Positions 9,393 through 18,128 of a stretch of 32,981 nucleotides of DNA are shown in pieces. The stretch is from Anaerolineae bacterium. GTDB lineage: Bacteria; Chloroflexota; Anaerolineae; Promineifilales; Promineifilaceae. A model generated the notes under the pieces. That model was given only the letters and a program-made list of their open reading frames with translations, was not told the DNA's origin and ran no database searches. The first letter of the stretch is position 1, and each line of letters starts with the position of its first letter. The stretch is from contig JANTHP010000010.1 of NCBI GenBank assembly GCA_024762395.1, positions 1 through 32,981 on the forward strand, given 5' to 3'. A program made the position numbers and the translations under genes.

Positions 9393-9514
9393 CGCAAAGC
9401 GCCAAGTTGTTTCTGATTGACCCCTTACGCATCACGTTTCACGGTTAGTCAACCCCGCGAATTCCCAAAGAGTCAAAACTTATCAGGTCTGTATAGTACA
9501 AGGAGAATTATCCC

Positions 9515-11002
9515 ATGCAGGTAAATGTAGTTCGGGGCAGTATTCAAGACCAAACGGCCGATACCCTCATCGTCAATTTATTTGAAGGCGTTACAATCCC
9601 CGGCGGCGCGACCGGCGCAGTGGATAAGGCGCTGGATGGCGCCATTAGCGAGCTAATTGCCAACGGCGACATCAGCGGCAAGATAGGCGAAGTCGGCGTC
9701 TTGTACCCGCGCGGCGCAATGGCGGCCAAACGTGTTTTGATTGTCGGATTAGGCCAACGAGACGAATTTGATTTGGAGGGCGTGCGTAAAGCGGCGGCGG
9801 CAGCCATCAAACGCGCCCGCGATTTGAACGCTAAACAGGCGGCGACGATTGTTCACGGCGCCGGCATTGGCGGGCTGGATGCGGCAGATGCGGCGCAAGC
9901 GGCAGCAGAAGGGTCGCTGCTGGCGCTGTACCAATATGATGCGCCCAAGAAAAAGGAACCGCAAAATGAGATTGAATCGTTGACAATTGTGGAATTTGAT
10001 GGGAGTAAAGTAGCAGAGATTGAACGCGGGGTGGAAACGGCCGTATCCATCACAGCCGGAACCACATTAGCCCGTGACCTCGTCAACATGCCCCCCAACA
10101 TCGCCACCCCCACCCGCCTGGCCCAGGCCGCCAAAGAAATCGCTGCCGCGTATGGCATGAAAATTACCGTTGGCGGGCGCAAATGGGCCGCCAAACGGAA
10201 GATGGGCGGCTTCTTAGCCGTCGCCAAAGGCGCAGGCGAACCGCCCAAATTCATCGTGCTGGAGCATAACAGCGACCGAGACGATTTGGACACCATCGTC
10301 CTGGTGGGCAAAGGCATCACCTTCGATACTGGCGGCATCTCCCTCAAACAGGTAGCCGGTATGGGCAAAATGAAATCGGATATGGGCGGCGCGGCGGCCG
10401 TGCTGGGCGCAATGGAGGTTGTCGGGCGGCTCAACATCCCCCTGCGCGTCATCGGTATCGCGCCTTGCACCGAGAACATGCCCGACGCCAACGCCTACCG
10501 TCCGGCCGACGTCATCACCGCCAGCAACGGCAAAACCATCGAAATCATCAGCACAGACGCCGAAGGACGCATGGTTTTGGCCGATGGGTTGGTGTATGCT
10601 GAACGATACCAACCAAAAGCGGTGATTGATTTGGCAACGCTGACAGGCGCGTGTGTGATTGCCTTGGGCGGACAGGCGGCGGGGCTGTTCAGCACGGATG
10701 ACAGTTTGCGCGATAAGATGGTGGCGGCGGGAACGGCCGTACACGAGCGCGTCTGGCCCCTGCCTTTGTGGGATGACTACCAAAAAGCCATCAAATCCGA
10801 CGTTGCCGACATGAAAAACGGCGGCGGCCGATACGGCGGTGTGGGCACATCGGCCATCTTCCTCAAAGCATTTACCGATTACCCCTGGATGCACCTGGAC
10901 ATTGCCGGCGTCGCGCTTACCGAAAAAGAGTCCGACTACACCCCCGCAGGCGGAACCGGCTTTGGCGTGCGGCTGCTAATCGAATTCTTGCGGCATTGGT
11001 AA
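9515..11002 (+). CDS. pepA: Leucyl aminopeptidase (M17 family cytosol aminopeptidase)
   Basis: GKGITFDTGGISLK, MKSDMGGAAAVLGAM, STDAEGRMVLADGLVYA: M17 metal/active-site signatures. Confidence 0.95.
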   Translation: MQVNVVRGSIQDQTADTLIVNLFEGVTIPGGATGAVDKALDGAISELIANGDISGKIGEVGVLYPRGAMAAKRVLIVGLGQRDEFDLEGVRKAAAAAIKRARDLNAKQAATIVHGAGIGGLDAADAAQAAAEGSLLALYQYDAPKKKEPQNEIESLTIVEFDGSKVAEIERGVETAVSITAGTTLARDLVNMPPNIATPTRLAQAAKEIAAAYGMKITVGGRKWAAKRKMGGFLAVAKGAGEPPKFIVLEHNSDRDDLDTIVLVGKGITFDTGGISLKQVAGMGKMKSDMGGAAAVLGAMEVVGRLNIPLRVIGIAPCTENMPDANAYRPADVITASNGKTIEIISTDAEGRMVLADGLVYAERYQPKAVIDLATLTGACVIALGGQAAGLFSTDDSLRDKMVAAGTAVHERVWPLPLWDDYQKAIKSDVADMKNGGGRYGGVGTSAIFLKAFTDYPWMHLDIAGVALTEKESDYTPAGGTGFGVRLLIEFLRHW

Positions 11003-11155
11003 CGCCCCGCCCCGCCGAAATCTCTGGAGACCGGCGAGGTTTTCTACAAAACCTTGCCGGTCTAAACAGTTACCAAATGCTTGCCTCATCCCCAAAATCT
11101 TCCTAAACTAGATAAAACGGTATTCCCACCGAACATTCCCGCTTCATTTGAATAA

Positions 11156-11224
11156 TTGTAACTATACAGGTGACAGTCACTGTTTAGTAAGTGACTGTCA
11201 TCTCTGGTAGTTGTATAGTTACAA
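11156..11224. repeat. Long inverted-repeat element, TTGTAACTATACAGGTGACAGTCAC ... GTGACTGTCATCT...TTGTATAGTTACAA
   Basis: Outer arms TTGTAACTATACA/TTGTATAGTTACAA and inner arms GTGACAGTCAC/GTGACTGTCA read directly; second family member at 26487-26580. Confidence 0.8.
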
Positions 11225-11259
11225 ATAATTTTTGTAACCCGAACAAGTGGAGGCAACCC

Positions 11260-12432
11260 ATGTCTATACCTACCCCCCCATTAACTCTTGGCGTCGAGGA
11301 AGAATATCAAATCATTGATCCCGACTCTCGAAATCTGCACTCTTACATCACAAAACTGCTTTCGCAGGATGAGAAAAGGGATGACCGGCTCGACCTGAAA
11401 CCGGAATTCATGCAATCTCAAGTAGAGGTGGGCAGCCACATTTGCCGCAATATCAAGCAAGTGCGGCAAGAAGTTATCCGTCTGCGCCGCGCAGTTTTGG
11501 ATATGGCCGATGAGAATGGGTTAGCCATCGTTGCCGCCTCTACGCACCCTTTCGCCCGCTGGGATGAACAATCTATCACCGAAGGTGCGCGTTACAAGGA
11601 ATTATTGGATGATATGCAAGGCGTCGCGCGGCGTTTGTTGATTTTCGGGATGCACGTCCATGTTGGTTTTGTAGAACCGGGGCTGGAACCTGATTTGGAC
11701 ACGAAAAACCTGATCATGGACATTATGAATCAGGCACGGTATTTCATCCCCCACATCCTGGCTTTATCAACCAGCTCGCCGTTTTGGCACGGCCGTAACA
11801 CCGGCCTCAAATCATATCGCAGCGTCGTTTTTGAATCCATGCCCCGCACCGGCATTCCCCACTCCTTCGATTCCTGGGGCGAATACAAACGATACGAAGA
11901 CACAATGGCTAAAGTCGGGGCTTTTGGCCGGGGGATCACAACCGCCAAAATCTGGTGGGACATCCGGCCGCACCCCATCTTCCACACCCTGGAATTCCGC
12001 ATATCCGATTTATGCACAACCGTTGAAGAAACCGTTTGTATTGCCGCTACCTTCCAGGCCATCGTTGCCATGCTGCTGAAAATACGGCAGCAAAACATGA
12101 CCTGGCGACGCTATCGGCACGTACACATCTCCGAAAACAAATGGCGGGCCGTGCGCTACGGCATTCATGGCAACCTCATTGATTTTGGCAAACGCGAAGA
12201 AGTGCCCTTCCATTTCCTAATGGAAGAACTGCTGGAATTGTTAGACCCCGTTTTAGACGAACTAGGCAGCCGCAAAGAAGTCGAATACATCCGCACCATC
12301 CTCAAAAACGGAACCAGCGCCGACCGCCAATTAGCCGTTTACCGGCAGCATGGCGGCGACGACAACCGCGAAGAAGCCCTCAAGGCCGTGGTAGACCATT
12401 TAATTGAGGAAACGAAGCAAGGCGTATATTAG
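11260..12432 (+). CDS. Glutamate-cysteine ligase GCS2 / YbdK-like carboxylate-amine ligase
   Basis: MSIPTPPLTLGVEEEYQIIDPDSRNL; internal ATG at 11260 with GTGGAGG ribosome-binding site preferred over the 11191 ATG, which lies in the inverted repeat. Confidence 0.88.
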   Translation: MSIPTPPLTLGVEEEYQIIDPDSRNLHSYITKLLSQDEKRDDRLDLKPEFMQSQVEVGSHICRNIKQVRQEVIRLRRAVLDMADENGLAIVAASTHPFARWDEQSITEGARYKELLDDMQGVARRLLIFGMHVHVGFVEPGLEPDLDTKNLIMDIMNQARYFIPHILALSTSSPFWHGRNTGLKSYRSVVFESMPRTGIPHSFDSWGEYKRYEDTMAKVGAFGRGITTAKIWWDIRPHPIFHTLEFRISDLCTTVEETVCIAATFQAIVAMLLKIRQQNMTWRRYRHVHISENKWRAVRYGIHGNLIDFGKREEVPFHFLMEELLELLDPVLDELGSRKEVEYIRTILKNGTSADRQLAVYRQHGGDDNREEALKAVVDHLIEETKQGVY

Positions 12433-12450
12433 TTACTATTAGGATAGTTT

Positions 12451-14397
12451 ATGTTACAAACACCAGCGCAAATCAAAGCCGCGTTAGAACGAATTTTGCC
12501 GCGCGTAGCCAAACCCGGCCGTTACACCGGTGGCGAATATAACCAAATCGTCAAGAATTGGGACGAAATAGATTTCAAAGTCGCTCTGGCCTTTCCCGAC
12601 ATCTACGACATCGGCATGTCCAACCTGGGCTTGATGATCCTTTACGATCTCATCAACAAGCACAAAAATCTGCTTGCCGAGCGCGTCTATTCCCCCTGGA
12701 CAGACATGGAAGCCATCATGCGCCAGCGTGAAATGCCGCTTTTCTCGTTGGAGAGCAAACGCCCCATCCGCGATTTTGACCTGTTGGGCATTAGCCTGCC
12801 CTACGAACAATTATTCACCAACGCCTTGAATTTGCTCGATTTGGCCGGAATGCCGGTGCGTTCGCTGGATCGAGACGCCAGCTACCCGCTGGTCGTGGCC
12901 GGCGGCCATGCTTGCTATAACCCGGAACCGATGGCGCCTTTCATTGATGTGTTTGTCATTGGCGAGGGCGAAGAAGCTATCCTCAAAATCATTGGCGTAA
13001 TGAGGGCCGCCGCTCATCTGGATCGGGAAATGCAACTGCGTTACATTGCCCAAATCGAGGGCTGTTACGTGCCTCGCTTTTACGATGTGGCCTATCACGA
13101 TGACGGCACGATCAAAGCTATCACGCCGAATAGGCCGGAGGCGCCTGCCAAAGTTTTGAAAACGATTGTGCCCGTCATGCCGCCGCCGGTGACGAATTTC
13201 ATCATTCCCTTCATCGAAACGGTTCACAACCGCGCCCCCATTGAGATTATGCGCGGTTGTACGCGCGGCTGCCGTTTTTGCCATGCGGGTATGGTGACGC
13301 GCCCCGTGCGCGAACGGCCGGTTGAAGAAGTGCTGACGGCGATGGACAAAATTCTGGAAAGTACCGGCTATGAAGAAATTGCTTTGTTGTCGCTTTCTTC
13401 CAGCGATTACACGAATGTTTTAGAATTGACGCGAAAAATCGGCGAACGGTTCGGCCATTTGGGGCTGAACATCTCGCTGCCGTCGCTGCGGATTGAGAGT
13501 GTTTCGACGCAGTTGATGGACAATTTGGGCGATAGCAAGCGGGGCGGCTTTACGCTGGCTCCGGAAGCGGCGTCGGAAAAGATGCGTCGTACCATTAACA
13601 AGTTTGTGACACATGAAGATTTGCTGGAAACGGCGCGGGAAATTTATAAGCGTAACTGGCGCACCATCAAATTATATTTCATGATTGGGCATCCGATGGA
13701 GGAGATGGAAGATGTGGAAGCGATTATTGATCTGGCGCGGCAGGTGTTGTTTGTGGGGCGGGAGTATCACGGCAAGAAGGCCAGCGTGAATGTGGGCGTC
13801 AGCACGTTTATTCCCAAGCCGCATACGCCGTTTCAGTGGGAGCCGATGGGCGACATGGATGAGATTTATGCCAAGCTGGATCGGTTGAAGCGGAAGGTGC
13901 GCGGGCCTGGGCTGCGGCTGCGCTGGAATAATCCGAAGGAATCGGTGTTTGAGGGATTTTTGAGCCGGGGCGACCGGCGAATTGCCGAGGTTGTGGAGCT
14001 GGCCTGGCGCAAGGGGGCCAAGTTTGACGCCTGGCGAGAGCATTATGATGAAGAGGCGTGGCAATCGGCGTTGGAGGAGATGGGGCTGGACCCGGCTTTT
14101 TATACGCATCGCCGCCGCCGGATTGATGAGGTGTTTCCCTGGGAGCATATTGATATTGCGGTGACGAAGAAGTTCCTGACAGAAGATTATTTGATGAGTC
14201 AGGAGCAGGAGACGCGGGTGGACTGCCGAGAGCAATGCTTTGCTTGCGGTATTTTGCCTAAGTTGAAGGATTTGCGTCGGGAGACAGAGGATGAAGCCTG
14301 GAAATGTCCGCCGGTTCCGACGCGCAAGCATCACAAGCCGCGCCAGGAGCGGGTTCCGGTGGTGGAGGGGATTCCGTTGACGGTTATTTCGAGTTGA
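12451..14397 (+). CDS. Radical SAM protein, TIGR03960-like (B12-binding-like N-terminus plus radical SAM core)
   Basis: IEIMRGCTRGCRFCHAGMVTRPVRERPVEEV (CxxxCxxC), FPDIYDIGMSNLGLMILYDLIN N-terminal region. Confidence 0.9.
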   Translation: MLQTPAQIKAALERILPRVAKPGRYTGGEYNQIVKNWDEIDFKVALAFPDIYDIGMSNLGLMILYDLINKHKNLLAERVYSPWTDMEAIMRQREMPLFSLESKRPIRDFDLLGISLPYEQLFTNALNLLDLAGMPVRSLDRDASYPLVVAGGHACYNPEPMAPFIDVFVIGEGEEAILKIIGVMRAAAHLDREMQLRYIAQIEGCYVPRFYDVAYHDDGTIKAITPNRPEAPAKVLKTIVPVMPPPVTNFIIPFIETVHNRAPIEIMRGCTRGCRFCHAGMVTRPVRERPVEEVLTAMDKILESTGYEEIALLSLSSSDYTNVLELTRKIGERFGHLGLNISLPSLRIESVSTQLMDNLGDSKRGGFTLAPEAASEKMRRTINKFVTHEDLLETAREIYKRNWRTIKLYFMIGHPMEEMEDVEAIIDLARQVLFVGREYHGKKASVNVGVSTFIPKPHTPFQWEPMGDMDEIYAKLDRLKRKVRGPGLRLRWNNPKESVFEGFLSRGDRRIAEVVELAWRKGAKFDAWREHYDEEAWQSALEEMGLDPAFYTHRRRRIDEVFPWEHIDIAVTKKFLTEDYLMSQEQETRVDCREQCFACGILPKLKDLRRETEDEAWKCPPVPTRKHHKPRQERVPVVEGIPLTVISS

Positions 14398-14450
14398 TAG
14401 TTGGTAGTTTGGTGGTTGATAATCATCTCGGAAGAGACTGTCAACTGTCA
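14392..14450. repeat. Degenerate heptamer word array (AGTTGAT AGTTGGT AGTTTGG... / ACTGTCA ACTGTCA)
   Basis: Runs from the radical SAM stop (tTGA in agttgat) to the stop of the convergent minus-strand gene (tca at 14441). Confidence 0.55.
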
Positions 14451-15151
14451 CGGTTGTGGAATTCTGCTAAGTCCCGATTAGCTTTCTCTATCATTTCTCT
14501 GGTTTCGTTAAACAGTTTCCAGGTTGCATCAGCAGCTTCTTGAACAACCTCGTCTATGTTCCCAGTCATAGTTAGATACAGTTCATCTCCATACAAGTTA
14601 TAAAGATGTTTAAATCCTAACCACCATTGATGATGTGACTTATAACCATTTTTTTTCAGGTGTGTCTTTAGTGCGCTTACTGATTGTAGTTGCCAGTATT
14701 CACCCCTCAGTTCCTTGTTTTCGGATGCAGAAATACCTAAATTTATAAAATCGTTAGTGCGGTGAATACTAACAAATAAACATGGGGCATCATCCTTTTC
14801 GCTTTCAGGGATATACAAAAAGGAGCTGCCAGCATAAGGTTTTGTCCACTCTTTGGAAGTCTTTCCTAATTTCCACCTATTGTTTAGATCGTTTACGCTA
14901 AGTTTCTCAAGTTGACGATGTAAGGCTGCCCCAAAAGAACATTGAAGTTCTTTTTTAATTGGTTTGATTCGCCTGCTTATGGCTTGAGCAATTCTCAAAT
15001 TTTCTGGATCTGACAATATCCGAGCGACGGGTTTGCTGAGATTATCAAGGCCTTGTTTCTGCAAGGTATCTAATGCGCGTTGCGTTTCCAATGCTATTGC
15101 CAGATTGTCCGCTCGCATTAAAAAGTGTGTGATTGGGTCTTGGTTGTTCAT
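14441..15151 (-). CDS. Uncharacterised protein, probable operon partner of the upstream PD-(D/E)XK nuclease
   Basis: 236 aa; 4-bp overlap with the nuclease ORF (15148); no domain I can name. Confidence 0.75.
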   Translation of the reverse strand: MNNQDPITHFLMRADNLAIALETQRALDTLQKQGLDNLSKPVARILSDPENLRIAQAISRRIKPIKKELQCSFGAALHRQLEKLSVNDLNNRWKLGKTSKEWTKPYAGSSFLYIPESEKDDAPCLFVSIHRTNDFINLGISASENKELRGEYWQLQSVSALKTHLKKNGYKSHHQWWLGFKHLYNLYGDELYLTMTGNIDEVVQEAADATWKLFNETREMIEKANRDLAEFHNRDS

Positions 15152-15900
15152 GGTAGTTCCTTCAGGTTATTTATTAGCTGTAGATATTGCTCGATAACGG
15201 CCGTTATCCGCGGCGACTCTACCTTTTTAAGAGCCTCCAACAACCATTGATAAATGTTTTCACTGTAAGAAAGCCTGAAACATGGCGCGTCCTCGGCTGA
15301 GTTGGCTTTTCTTCCGTTTGGCGTCAAAAAAAGGAGAGCTTGCTTTGGATACTGACTTTTGTGTGTTTGCATCCATTGCCAATAATAATGAAGTTGTCGT
15401 GTACTTTCATTAGCGAGAACTTTATTTTCGATAACGCAAAGAAAACCGAGGTCTTTACATTGAATAACGATATCGAGCCGACCATGTTCTTCGGTAACAT
15501 TTTCCTTTTTTATTTGCCATTTGTAGGAATCAATTTTTTCTGGCAGCGCAGGGAATGCGACAGGGTGATTGGCGCTGGCTATTGGGAGATTTTTCTGGCA
15601 ATACTTCAGAAAAGATTCGAGAAACAAGAAATCATGTTCATGTTTTTCGTAAGGATTTAATAGGTTGGCCAAGAAGGTCGAGTGGGTTTTTTCTTGATAA
15701 GCAATGCCCAGAAAATAAAAAATATTAAATCTGGGAGTAGTCTGGCGAGCTTGTTGTCTGGCTTTTATAAAATTGTTTTTCAATCGTTCAAATTGCTCAG
15801 GGAACACGGCCGTTCGGAAACGTTTTACAAAGTCAGTAATGTCGTCAATATGAACTTCGTCCACTGTTATCTCCCTCTGCTTCCACAAAAATCTAAACAA
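15148..15900 (-). CDS. PD-(D/E)XK nuclease superfamily protein (PDDEXK_4-like)
   Basis: FNIFYFLGIAYQEKTHSTFLANLLNPYEKHEHDFLFLESFL and GRLDIVIQCKDLGFLCVIENKV (D...ExK) motifs. Confidence 0.82.
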   Translation of the reverse strand: MFRFLWKQREITVDEVHIDDITDFVKRFRTAVFPEQFERLKNNFIKARQQARQTTPRFNIFYFLGIAYQEKTHSTFLANLLNPYEKHEHDFLFLESFLKYCQKNLPIASANHPVAFPALPEKIDSYKWQIKKENVTEEHGRLDIVIQCKDLGFLCVIENKVLANESTRQLHYYWQWMQTHKSQYPKQALLFLTPNGRKANSAEDAPCFRLSYSENIYQWLLEALKKVESPRITAVIEQYLQLINNLKELP

Positions 15901-15921
15901 ACCCTAATGGTTGGAAGTGAG

Positions 15922-16308
15922 TTAATCGAGAAGTTGTTGAATTTGTAGAAAAGCTTGTTTGGCGATCGTCAAGGCTTCTTGAGCTTGTTCTTGACCCGGC
16001 AAACCATCTGGCAAAGCTCCGGGAAGTGCATCTGGGTATCGAGTGGGGATATAAAAATCGTCTAACGACATGAGCGATTCGCGCAAATCGACAAGCCAGT
16101 CTTCTGACAATAAGTTGACTAAATCAGTAATTGCATGGGTGCGTGGCGGCGTTTTTTCTTGAGACACCAACAACCCTTTCAGTGCTTTTTCAACACATTG
16201 TTGTGCATGAAAACAGACCTGGTTGTAGATTTTCCGTTCCCAAACCAGTTCGGCAACCTGCAAATCTTCTTGAGCAAAGATAAACCAACGCTTACTGTTT
16301 TCGTTCAT
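15922..16308 (-). CDS. HEPN domain protein
   Basis: WFIFAQEDLQVAELVWERKIYNQVCFHAQQCVEKALKGLLVSQ...RTHAITDLVNLL: HEPN (PF05168-type) pattern; adjacent MNT partner. Confidence 0.85.
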   Translation of the reverse strand: MNENSKRWFIFAQEDLQVAELVWERKIYNQVCFHAQQCVEKALKGLLVSQEKTPPRTHAITDLVNLLSEDWLVDLRESLMSLDDFYIPTRYPDALPGALPDGLPGQEQAQEALTIAKQAFLQIQQLLD

Positions 16309-16636
16309 AAATGACTTTGCTCTTGCCTAGGATTTCTTGCTGGAAAAACGGCCGTTCTGCCTTCATCTTTTCCCATTCGTCCGGTGTATAAACCAGGATG
16401 TCTGTCCCTACTTTCGGTTGAAGAAGCCGACGAATTTCGCGCAGCCTTTTCCAAAATGACAGGTCTGTTTTTTGCACAAGTACCAGGTCAATATCTGACC
16501 AGGCATGTACATCTCCTGTCGCCAACGAGCCAAAAATCAGAATTTTATCCAGGTTTTTTTGTTTGCGAAGCAGGTTGACATAGCGAAATAATTCGTTTTC
16601 TAGCAATGTCTTCCGATCCACCGTTGTCGTTGCCAT
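16292..16636 (-). CDS. MNT-type nucleotidyltransferase domain protein
   Basis: ILIFGSLATGDVHAWSDIDLVLV (GS...DxD); overlaps the HEPN ORF by 17 bp. Start set at MATTTVDRK (ORF track gives 16672). Confidence 0.85.
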   Translation of the reverse strand: MATTTVDRKTLLENELFRYVNLLRKQKNLDKILIFGSLATGDVHAWSDIDLVLVQKTDLSFWKRLREIRRLLQPKVGTDILVYTPDEWEKMKAERPFFQQEILGKSKVIYERKQ

Positions 16637-16712
16637 ATTGGTTATCATACCGGTTTGCAGGTGCGAAATCAACCATTCAGACTTGTGAGGGGGAAACCGC
16701 GCAGGTTGTGTG

Positions 16713-18071
16713 TCACGCTAACGGCCGTGCATACGCCGACTCCCAATCCCGATCAAAAATGGCCTGGGCTTGCCGGATGAGGGCCGGATGGTCGGTATTG
16801 AAGCTGCCGCCGATGGTTTCGTGGAAGTAGCCCCAGGTCATGTTGGATGTGCCGATGTTGAGCCGGTTGTCGGTGACGATGAATTTGGCGTGGTTGACGC
16901 GGCTGTGGCCGGGATAGCGCCGATTTTCGCCTTCTACGCTGTCCCAACCGGGGATGAGGAAGCGTTTGATTTGCAAACGGCCGTTTCCCCCGCCATCTAC
17001 CGCATCCATTTGCAAGGCAGCGACCGTTTCCCCCAGCGTTTGTAAAAATGGCACAGTACCGGGATAGGTGTACGCCCACCAGCCTAACAAAAAGCGCACA
17101 TCCACGCCGCGATTGATGACCGCTTGCAGCAGCGCGTCACTAATTTTCGGCCACCAAAACAAGCGCTCATCAACAAAGCCGGTAGGCGAAAAAATCATTA
17201 CGCTGAGGCAGACGGAGGTTTGGGCTGTGTGAATGGTGTGCAGGATGCCGTCCAGGTCGTCGGTACGGCCGTTATCGGTCAATTCCGGCGGTGATGCGGT
17301 GAGAAAGGCAGAGGCTGGTTGTTCATGGCTGATCAGCGGCAAAGGCCGGGCCATGTTGTGGGGCGTAGATGCGGTAAGCGGGGAAGGGGAACGGCCGTCG
17401 CCCGCCAACGGCGACCACGACGGCACACGCCGCTTTATCTGCGCTTTTGCATCATACACTTCGACCGTTTGCGGTTCCAGCGCGGCAAACTGCCACCACG
17501 TCTCGAACTGCCGGGCGGCGTCGGCGGCGATGGCGGGCTGGTTTTCGACGATGACGCCCAGCTCTTTCACTTGCGTCAGCGACCGCCAATCCATGTTAGC
17601 CGAGCCGAGATAGAGGGAACGGCCGTCCACAATCCACAATTTATGGTGCATGATGCCGCCGCCGTACCAATCGGCTAAATTCACCTGCCGGACGTGAACC
17701 TGGTCGGGAAACCGCTCCACCAGGCGGACGGTTTCCCACATCTCTTCGCTAAAACCGGGGCTTTGCAAAATGCGAATCTGTACGCCGCGCCAGACTGCAT
17801 CTTCCAATGATTGGTACAAAGCCAAGCCATGTTCAGCGCCCAAATCCGTCAATTCGGATTCAGACAAGCCGGCCATGTCTTCTGCGCCTGAAGATGTGAG
17901 CAAGCTCCAGTAAACGGCCGTGACATCAATCGTTTGTTCCGCCCCGTCAACCAGCCGTTTAAGCGCCGTTTTCGTGTCGGCCACGCCCTCCGGTTGGGGT
18001 AAATCACCTAAATCTAATGGCATAGATTCGACTAAATACGCATGAGAATTCATTGTCATCACTCCCGGCAA
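16713..18071 (-). CDS. Phospholipase D superfamily protein, PLD3/PLD4-like, two HKD motifs
   Basis: HHKLWIVDGRSLYLGSANMDWRSLTQVKELGV and VNHAKFIVTDNRLNIGTSNMTWGYFHETIGGSF...AIFDRDWESAYARPL. Confidence 0.92.
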   Translation of the reverse strand: MPGVMTMNSHAYLVESMPLDLGDLPQPEGVADTKTALKRLVDGAEQTIDVTAVYWSLLTSSGAEDMAGLSESELTDLGAEHGLALYQSLEDAVWRGVQIRILQSPGFSEEMWETVRLVERFPDQVHVRQVNLADWYGGGIMHHKLWIVDGRSLYLGSANMDWRSLTQVKELGVIVENQPAIAADAARQFETWWQFAALEPQTVEVYDAKAQIKRRVPSWSPLAGDGRSPSPLTASTPHNMARPLPLISHEQPASAFLTASPPELTDNGRTDDLDGILHTIHTAQTSVCLSVMIFSPTGFVDERLFWWPKISDALLQAVINRGVDVRFLLGWWAYTYPGTVPFLQTLGETVAALQMDAVDGGGNGRLQIKRFLIPGWDSVEGENRRYPGHSRVNHAKFIVTDNRLNIGTSNMTWGYFHETIGGSFNTDHPALIRQAQAIFDRDWESAYARPLA

Positions 18072-18128
18072 TGTTTAGAATAGCGCTATCATCCCCCAGC
18101 AGGGGCAATTCGTCAAAAGGATAAATTT

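Noticed and set aside
11191-11259. Upstream ATG start for the carboxylate-amine ligase
   Set aside because: Lies in the inverted-repeat leader; LGVEEEYQ family N-terminus and ribosome-binding site support 11260.
12451-14397. Expected DUF2344 partner/fusion of the TIGR03960 radical SAM protein
   Set aside because: Looked for downstream, but the next ORF is a convergent island gene; absence in the window does not show absence in the genome, so not reported as a finding.
13672-14451. 259-aa minus-strand ORF antisense to the radical SAM gene
   Set aside because: Opposite frame of a well-supported gene; no recognisable domain.
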